Origin: JAIBJN01 sp035461525
GTDB lineage: Bacteria; Actinomycetota; Thermoleophilia; Gaiellales; Gaiellaceae
NCBI GenBank assembly: GCA_035461525.1
Contig: DATHVD010000115.1
Span: 1 to 16,600 of the forward strand
Reading direction: 5' to 3'
DNA length: 16,600 nucleotides
The notes below the pieces were generated by a model, which saw nothing but the letters and a program-made list of their open reading frames with translations, did not search any database and was not told where the DNA came from. Position 1 is the stretch's first letter. The number at the start of each line of letters is the position of its first letter. Shown here one piece after another: positions 12,500 to 16,600 of the stretch. The translations under genes were made by a program, and so were the position numbers.

Positions 12500-13080
12500 C
12501 CGAGGCCGGACGCCGGCTCGCCTGGCTGGTCTCGCTCGGGCTGCTCGCAGCGGGGAACGTGGTCGCGCACGCACTCACGTACCGCATCGTCGAGCCCGAG
12601 GAGGAGGCGCGCGCGCACCTGCTCGAGGAGACCGGGCACGGATACCTCGACCTCGACCTCGTCCTCTCGCTCTGCGTGGCACTCGTGGCCGTCGGCTTCG
12701 TCGGACGAGTCCTCGCAGGAACGGTCACCGATCGAGCGCCCTCCCTCTGGATCTTCGCCCTCGCCCCTCCCGTCGGCTTCGCCGTGCAGGAGCACGCGGA
12801 GCGGATCCTCCACCACGAAGCGATTGCCACCTACGCGCTCGAGCCGACGTTCCTCGTCGGGCTCGCGCTCCAGCTTCCGTTCGCGCTCGTCTCCTATCTG
12901 GCAGCGCGGGCCCTGCTGGCGGCCGCCGGGGCACTCGCCCGGCACATCGGGTCCCCGCCGGCTCTCAGACCCGCACCGGATGCCAGCTTCGCCACGCCGG
13001 GCACGACCTTCGTCCCCCGCGTTCCCGCCCCTGCCGGCGGCCGCGGTCAGCGTGCGCCCCCTGCGCGCCTGCTCTCGTGA
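12496..13080 (+). CDS. Four-helix membrane protein B, paralogue of 11768-12361
   Basis: Family not recognised. The 194-residue protein has hydrophobic segments at about 8-28, 53-75, 84-98 and 117-146, and a Pro-rich tail. It aligns along most of its length with protein A: H25 and R30 in HALTYR, H48-G-Y50-L51, SLWIF (83-87), GF (94-95), E102, FLVGL and QLPFAL. It has extra histidines in VQEHAERILHHEA (H100, H106, H107) and an acidic loop EPEEEARAHLLEE (33-45), both absent from A. The start is the GTG at 12496, with GGGAGG 4 bases upstream. Its end overlaps the CopC-CopD gene as GTGA (13077-13080). Coupling to CopC-CopD strongly suggests joint expression. Metal binding by the shared histidines is inference. 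Confidence 0.75.
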   Translation: MTEAGRRLAWLVSLGLLAAGNVVAHALTYRIVEPEEEARAHLLEETGHGYLDLDLVLSLCVALVAVGFVGRVLAGTVTDRAPSLWIFALAPPVGFAVQEHAERILHHEAIATYALEPTFLVGLALQLPFALVSYLAARALLAAAGALARHIGSPPALRPAPDASFATPGTTFVPRVPAPAGGRGQRAPPARLLS

Positions 13081-14861
13081 GGTCACGCCCTCGCAGGCCG
13101 AGGGCGCAGGAGCCAGGGAAGGAGGAGAGGAAGATCCGTCAGCAACGGACAACCAGGCGGAACCGGCTCGTGGCACTGCTCGTCGTCGCCGGCGCCGCAG
13201 CGGCCGTCCTCGCGGCGAACGCGTTCGCACACTCGGTGCTGCTCGGCACGACGCCCGGGAACGACGAGGTCATTCAGGTGTCGCCCGACACCGTCTCCCT
13301 CCGGTTCAACGAGCCCGTCGAGATGTCGCTCGGGGGCATCCGGGTCTTCGACAGCGGGGGGAACCGGGTGGACGTGGACGAGGTGGTCCCCTCACGGGGC
13401 GAGGAAGTCGCAGTCGGAATCGAGGGTGAGCTCGAGCGCGGGACCTACACGGTCGCGTGGCGGGCGATCTCGGCCGACTCCGATCCCATCTCCGGCGCGT
13501 TCGTGTTCCACGTTCAGGAACGGGGCGCCCAGGCCGGAGGGATCTCCGTGGAGGACCTCACGGGGACGTCCACGACCGTGGACGTCTTCTTCACCGGGGG
13601 GCGGTTCTTCGACTTCGCGCTCCTCCTTCTCAGCCTCGGCGGCGCCGCCGTTCTCGTGCTCGCGATCCCCTCGGCCACCTGGCCGGTACGACGGCGCCTC
13701 TACGGCGTCCTCGCGGGGCTCGCCGGCGCGCTGGCCGTCGTCGCCCTCCTGAACATCTTCTTCCAGGGAGCGGCCGCGGGCGGACTCGGAATCCTCGACG
13801 CGTTCCGCTGGAACGTGTTCACGACGATCGTGGACACCCGCTACGGGGAGATGATGCTCGTCCAGTCCGCCCTCGCCGTCACGCTCGCGCTGACGGCGCT
13901 CGCCCTCCGTCGCTCGGGGGGCCGCGACCGGCGGGCGCTGACGGCACTCACGCTCCTCGTCGGAGCAGGCATCGCCCTCACCCCGACGTTCTCGGGACAT
14001 GCGAGCACGGCAGGCAACCTGGCCATCGTCGCCGACATCGCGCACGTGGCCGCTGCCGCCGTCTGGACGGGAGGCCTCGGCTTCCTCATCGTCGCGCTCA
14101 CGCTGAGCGGGGCGGACCGCTGGCCGCTCGCCACGCGGGCGGTGCCGCGCTTCTCGAACATGGCCGTCGTGTCCGTGGTCGTCCTGCTCGTCGCGGGGAC
14201 GACCTCGAGCTACGTCCAGCTCCGCACGTGGAGCGCGCTCTGGGAGACCGGCTACGGACAGCTCATCCTGGCCAAGATCCTCCTCGTGGTCCCGCTGCTC
14301 GGCCTCGGCGCCTACAACAACCGCTACGCGGTGCCGCGGCTCAGGGCCGGGATCGCCTCCGTGCTCGAGCGGCGGCGCTTCCTGCAGGCTGCGGGCGTCG
14401 AGATCGCCATCATGGTGGTCATCGTCGCCGTCACGGCCGTGCTCGTGAACGCAGAGCCGGCGCGGACGGAGGGGATGGCGATGGAGGAGGCCGAGCACGC
14501 TGCGATGCCCGAGACGCCGCACGAGGGTGGCGAGCAGACGGCCGAGGTCGATCTGATCGACGCGACCGCCACGGTCACGATCTCCCCGGGGATGCCGGGG
14601 GACAACACGATCACGCTCCTCTTCGAGGGTCCGGACGGCGGACCGCCGCCCGACATCGAGGAGGTCACGGTCTCCGCCCGGCTGCCCGCGCAGGAGATCG
14701 GCCCGCTCGAGTTCGTCGCCGAGCCGACGTCCGGAACGACGTGGGAGATCCACAACGCCTCGCTCTCCCTCGGGGGCGAGTGGGAACTGCGGATCGAGGC
14801 ACGCGTCGGCGAATTCGATCTTCTCACCGAGACAGTGAATTTCGACATAGGAGAGGGGTAA
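13077..14861 (+). CDS. CopC-CopD fusion with Met/His linker and C-terminal beta domain
   Basis: This copper resistance/uptake protein has 594 residues from GTG 13077. A signal peptide (about 28-51) ends ANAFA, so cleavage would leave H52 as the mature N-terminus, the known first copper ligand of CopC. The CopC domain spans 52-147 (SVLLGTTPGNDE, LRFNEPVE). Its second copper motif reads SADSDPISG (132-140): D136 stands where CopC usually has His, so the classic Cu(II) site is changed. The CopD membrane domain spans about 175-457 with eight or so helices, including FSGHAS (305-310), IAHVAAAAVWTGGL (321-334) and LAKILLVVPLLGLGAYNNRY (398-417). A linker with M467, M469, H474, M477 and H482 leads to a beta-rich domain (about 488-592) resembling YtkA-like domains. 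It is coupled by GTGA to protein B and followed 6 bases later by the YcnI gene. The direction of copper flow is not shown. Confidence 0.88.
   Translation: MRSRPRRPRAQEPGKEERKIRQQRTTRRNRLVALLVVAGAAAAVLAANAFAHSVLLGTTPGNDEVIQVSPDTVSLRFNEPVEMSLGGIRVFDSGGNRVDVDEVVPSRGEEVAVGIEGELERGTYTVAWRAISADSDPISGAFVFHVQERGAQAGGISVEDLTGTSTTVDVFFTGGRFFDFALLLLSLGGAAVLVLAIPSATWPVRRRLYGVLAGLAGALAVVALLNIFFQGAAAGGLGILDAFRWNVFTTIVDTRYGEMMLVQSALAVTLALTALALRRSGGRDRRALTALTLLVGAGIALTPTFSGHASTAGNLAIVADIAHVAAAAVWTGGLGFLIVALTLSGADRWPLATRAVPRFSNMAVVSVVVLLVAGTTSSYVQLRTWSALWETGYGQLILAKILLVVPLLGLGAYNNRYAVPRLRAGIASVLERRRFLQAAGVEIAIMVVIVAVTAVLVNAEPARTEGMAMEEAEHAAMPETPHEGGEQTAEVDLIDATATVTISPGMPGDNTITLLFEGPDGGPPPDIEEVTVSARLPAQEIGPLEFVAEPTSGTTWEIHNASLSLGGEWELRIEARVGEFDLLTETVNFDIGEG
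13119..13127 (+). promoter_or_regulatory. Near-perfect ribosome binding site inside the annotated CopC-CopD start region
   Basis: AAGGAGGAG is almost the full complement of the 16S rRNA 3' end, and GGAGG stands 8 bases before an in-frame ATC (13134, codon 20). No ATG, GTG or TTG lies at the right distance. Either translation begins at ATC, or the site only helps ribosomes after the GTG at 13077. Confidence 0.4.
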
Positions 14862-14866
14862 CCCCT
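14854..14866 (+). promoter_or_regulatory. Hairpin over the CopC-CopD stop and YcnI ribosome binding site
   Basis: AGGGG (14854-14858) pairs with CCCCT (14862-14866); the loop is exactly the TAA stop codon of the CopC-CopD gene. The stem takes in part of the purine-rich AGGAGAGG (14849-14856) that would serve the GTG at 14868. Ribosomes ending at the TAA would melt it, so YcnI translation may depend on upstream translation. Confidence 0.35.
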
Positions 14867-14867
14867 A

Positions 14868-15569
14868 GTGCTCTTGAGACGATTGATCCTCTTCGTCCTC
14901 GCCGTCGTGCTGATCGCGCCGGCGGGGGCAGCCGCACACGTCACAATCCAACCTGGGAACTGGGAGGCCGGGGCCTTCGCCCGGATGGCCTTCCGGGTGC
15001 CCAACGAGAGGGACGACGCCGAGACCGTCAGCATCACGGTGCAGTTCCCGGAGAACGTCCCGACGGCACGCTTCCAGTACCACCCGGTCTGCGAGCGGGA
15101 GACGGAGACCCAGGAGGACACAGACGCCGAGGGCGAGACCATCCAGCGCGTCATCAGCGTCACCTGGACGTGCGACCCGGCCATCGCAGTGGACGGGTTC
15201 GACGAGCTCGGCATCAGCTTCCGGGTTCCGGAGGACGCCGCGCCGGGGGACGAGATCCTCTTCCCGACGACGCAGGTGTACTCGAGCGGCGAGGAGGTCG
15301 GCTGGATCGACCCCGACCCCGAGGCCGACTCGCCCGCGCCGCGCATCACGATCGAGGCTCCCGAGGAGGAGCCCGAGGAAGAGGCGCCTGCGGCCGACGA
15401 CCAGGCCGCCGACGGCGACGGAGCGACCGACGAGGCTGCCGCTCCCGTGGTGGAGACGGACGACAGCAACGGCATGGAGGTCGCCGCGATCATCTTCGGG
15501 ATCGTCGGTCTCGCCGCCGGGCTGATCGCCCTCGGCGTCGCGCTCTTCCGCAAGCCGACGACGACCTAG
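14868..15569 (+). CDS. YcnI-family (DUF1775) copper-binding membrane-anchored protein
   Basis: This is a 233-residue surface protein. A signal peptide (1-23) ends GAAA, so the mature protein begins with H24 in HVTIQPGNW; in YcnI proteins this N-terminal His is a known Cu(II) ligand. The family pattern VPNERDD (44-50), with E47, and a late GWIDPDP (145-151) supplying a conserved-looking Trp are present. C75 and C102 could form a disulfide. A Glu/Asp/Ala-rich linker (162-201) leads to one membrane helix (about 203-226) ending FRKPTTT, so the domain is held on the outer face of the membrane. It follows the CopC-CopD gene by 6 bases, with GTG start 14868, and a strong terminator closes the unit. 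YcnI is often found beside CopC/CopD genes, which fits copper capture or delivery. Confidence 0.88.
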   Translation: MLLRRLILFVLAVVLIAPAGAAAHVTIQPGNWEAGAFARMAFRVPNERDDAETVSITVQFPENVPTARFQYHPVCERETETQEDTDAEGETIQRVISVTWTCDPAIAVDGFDELGISFRVPEDAAPGDEILFPTTQVYSSGEEVGWIDPDPEADSPAPRITIEAPEEEPEEEAPAADDQAADGDGATDEAAAPVVETDDSNGMEVAAIIFGIVGLAAGLIALGVALFRKPTTT

Positions 15570-15583
15570 GACGGCAGAACGAG

Positions 15584-15617
15584 AGCGGCCGCGGCGCCCG
15601 GGGGCGCCGCGGCCGCT
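15584..15617. terminator. Strong bidirectional terminator after the copper locus
   Basis: A perfect 16-bp stem (15584-15599 with 15602-15617) around two unpaired bases, made almost wholly of G and C, lies 14 bases after the YcnI stop. On the plus strand TCTTC follows; on the minus strand there is no clear T-run. It stands between convergent genes, so it probably ends transcription from both sides. Each arm contains GCGGCCGC. Confidence 0.85.
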
Positions 15618-15639
15618 TCTTCGCAGGGAGCGCGTTCGG

Positions 15640-16600
15640 CTAGCCGCCGAGGACGGCGACCCCCTTGTTGAAGTTCTTGCCGGTGCCGTCAGGCACGTAG
15701 TTCTTCTCCACGTTGCCCGCCGCGTCCACCGAGAACCAGTGGATCTTGGTTCCCGCCGGAACGGTAAGGAGCTCCCCGCCCTCGCGGACCCCCGCGGAGG
15801 CGTAGAGCGTCGAGGAGTACGTCGGCGTGGAGCCGTCCAGCGTGTAGAACACCGCCGCCGGCTCGGTCGTTTCGAACATGAGGTTGACCATGCCCGGCGT
15901 CGAGCTCTCGCTCAGCGCGATGGTGCTCTCCGGCCGCTGCGTGTCCTTGCCGAAGTCGTAGGCAACTCGCATGAGCTCCACGAGGCCGTTGGAGAATTCC
16001 AGCGTCTCGCGGTAGGCGGAGGCGGCGTTCGGGTTCGCCGGCATCCACGGAGGCTGGAACTGCGAGCCGACCTCGAAGTTCCAAGCATAGATGCCGTACT
16101 TGTACCAGAGCATGTCACCCGAGTTCCCCGCCGCCGAGTAGAGCACGTCGGAGATCGGCCCGGTGCGAGCCGGGGTGACGGACAGGCCGCGAGACCGCTT
16201 GATCGCGGTGAGGATGCGCGAGGAAGCGCCCCAGAAGAAGGACTCCTCAGCCAGCGTCGGCCGCGGGGCCGAGATCCGGCCCGGCATCGCGTACGAGCCG
16301 GGCGACCACATGAAGTAGTTGCCCGAGCTGTGCAGGTTCATCGAGAACCTGATGTTCGGCCGCGAGGCGAGCCAGTCGACGTTCTTGCTCTCCGGCTCCG
16401 AGAGCTCGGACGGGCCGGCGAACGTGTCGCTCGTGCAGCTCGTCGAGGCTCCCGAGTACCCGTCGAACAGGCTGTACTCGGTGTAGTTGCGGTTGTTGTC
16501 TACGCCCCAACTGCCCCTGGCGTTGAGGTCGTAGTTGCCGTTCACCGCGCAGTGCCTGGTCATGCTGCGTCGCTGAGCACTGCGGTCGTAGAACGAGTAG
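15640..16600 (-). CDS. M14 zinc carboxypeptidase, C-terminal part, with chitobiase-like domain (5' end outside window)
   Basis: The frame is open to the window end, so this is the last 319 residues of a longer protein; the ATG at 16563 is internal. M14 landmarks visible: GVDNNRNY (the substrate-binding Asn-Arg pair), MNLHSSGNYFMW (third zinc ligand His), SGDMLWYKYGIYAWNFEVG, which gives the Tyr and the catalytic Glu of the carboxypeptidase A scheme. The first two zinc ligands (H-x-x-E) must lie beyond base 16600. After the catalytic domain comes a beta-sandwich resembling the chitobiase/hexosaminidase C-terminal type: FYTLDGSTPTYSS and HWFSVDAAGNVEKNY. Such proteins are usually secreted and may digest peptides or envelope proteins. 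A strong shared terminator follows 22 bases after its stop. Confidence 0.88.
   Translation of the reverse strand, partial: YSFYDRSAQRRSMTRHCAVNGNYDLNARGSWGVDNNRNYTEYSLFDGYSGASTSCTSDTFAGPSELSEPESKNVDWLASRPNIRFSMNLHSSGNYFMWSPGSYAMPGRISAPRPTLAEESFFWGASSRILTAIKRSRGLSVTPARTGPISDVLYSAAGNSGDMLWYKYGIYAWNFEVGSQFQPPWMPANPNAASAYRETLEFSNGLVELMRVAYDFGKDTQRPESTIALSESSTPGMVNLMFETTEPAAVFYTLDGSTPTYSSTLYASAGVREGGELLTVPAGTKIHWFSVDAAGNVEKNYVPDGTGKNFNKGVAVLGG

Noticed and set aside
14854..14866. Possible copper-sensor (CsoR-like) operator
   Set aside because: CsoR sites have C-run then G-run polarity (CCC...GGG). Here it is GGGG-TAA-CCCC, and it is placed over a stop codon between co-directional genes rather than at a promoter.
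13392..15643. Long alternative frames on both strands over the CopC-CopD and YcnI genes
   Set aside because: Compositionally biased, with no recognisable domain, whereas the chosen frames show signal peptides, membrane helices and CopC/CopD/YcnI motifs.
1..16600. CRISPR array, insertion sequence, prophage or integron elements
   Set aside because: No regularly spaced repeats, transposase or integrase motifs, terminal inverted repeats or tRNA attachment sites were seen.

Overview
The window is G+C-rich, densely packed bacterial DNA. It has almost no intergenic space, many GTG starts, four-base GTGA gene overlaps and tail-to-tail gene overlaps. Several genes begin 8-10 bases after a TAnnnT-like hexamer, with no ribosome binding site in between. 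Together with the gene content (FabI, class IV histone-deacetylase-like protein, Aur1-type PAP2 enzyme, CopC-CopD fusion, YcnI protein), this suggests a high-G+C actinobacterium, perhaps of the Thermoleophilia/Gaiellales type. That placement is inference; there is no rRNA or other taxonomic marker in the window.

Layout. Bases 1-350 hold no convincing gene, only a small inverted-repeat cluster and a hairpin. Left block (351-6263): fabI (minus) faces away from a histone-deacetylase-like gene coupled to a short-chain dehydrogenase. An Aur1/PAP2 membrane enzyme (minus) then faces away from a flippase-like membrane protein. A PlsC-type acyltransferase (minus) faces away from a thioredoxin-like protein. 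Three of these products are lipid enzymes or membrane-lipid proteins.

Middle block (6250-11312) is one minus-strand cluster, read right to left: HAD-IIA phosphatase, acpS, bifunctional NAD(P)HX repair enzyme, a small LiaF-C-like protein, alanine racemase, and a CCA/poly(A) nucleotidyltransferase. These are mainly cofactor, cell-wall and RNA housekeeping functions. An ArfB-type ribosome-rescue hydrolase starts back-to-back with the HAD gene.

Right block (11768-15569) is a plus-strand copper locus: membrane protein A, a hairpin, a possible 26-residue ORF, membrane protein B (a paralogue of A), a CopC-CopD fusion with a Met/His-rich linker and an extra C-terminal domain, and a YcnI (DUF1775) protein. 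It ends at a near-perfect 16-bp-stem terminator. The likely picture is periplasmic copper capture (CopC and YcnI, both with an N-terminal His after signal cleavage) feeding a CopD membrane route. The paralogous pair A/B has no function I recognise and is the best candidate for something undescribed.

The right edge carries the C-terminal part of a secreted M14 zinc carboxypeptidase (minus) with a chitobiase-like C-terminal domain; its start lies outside the window. No tRNA, rRNA, insertion sequence, CRISPR array, attachment site or origin was seen.
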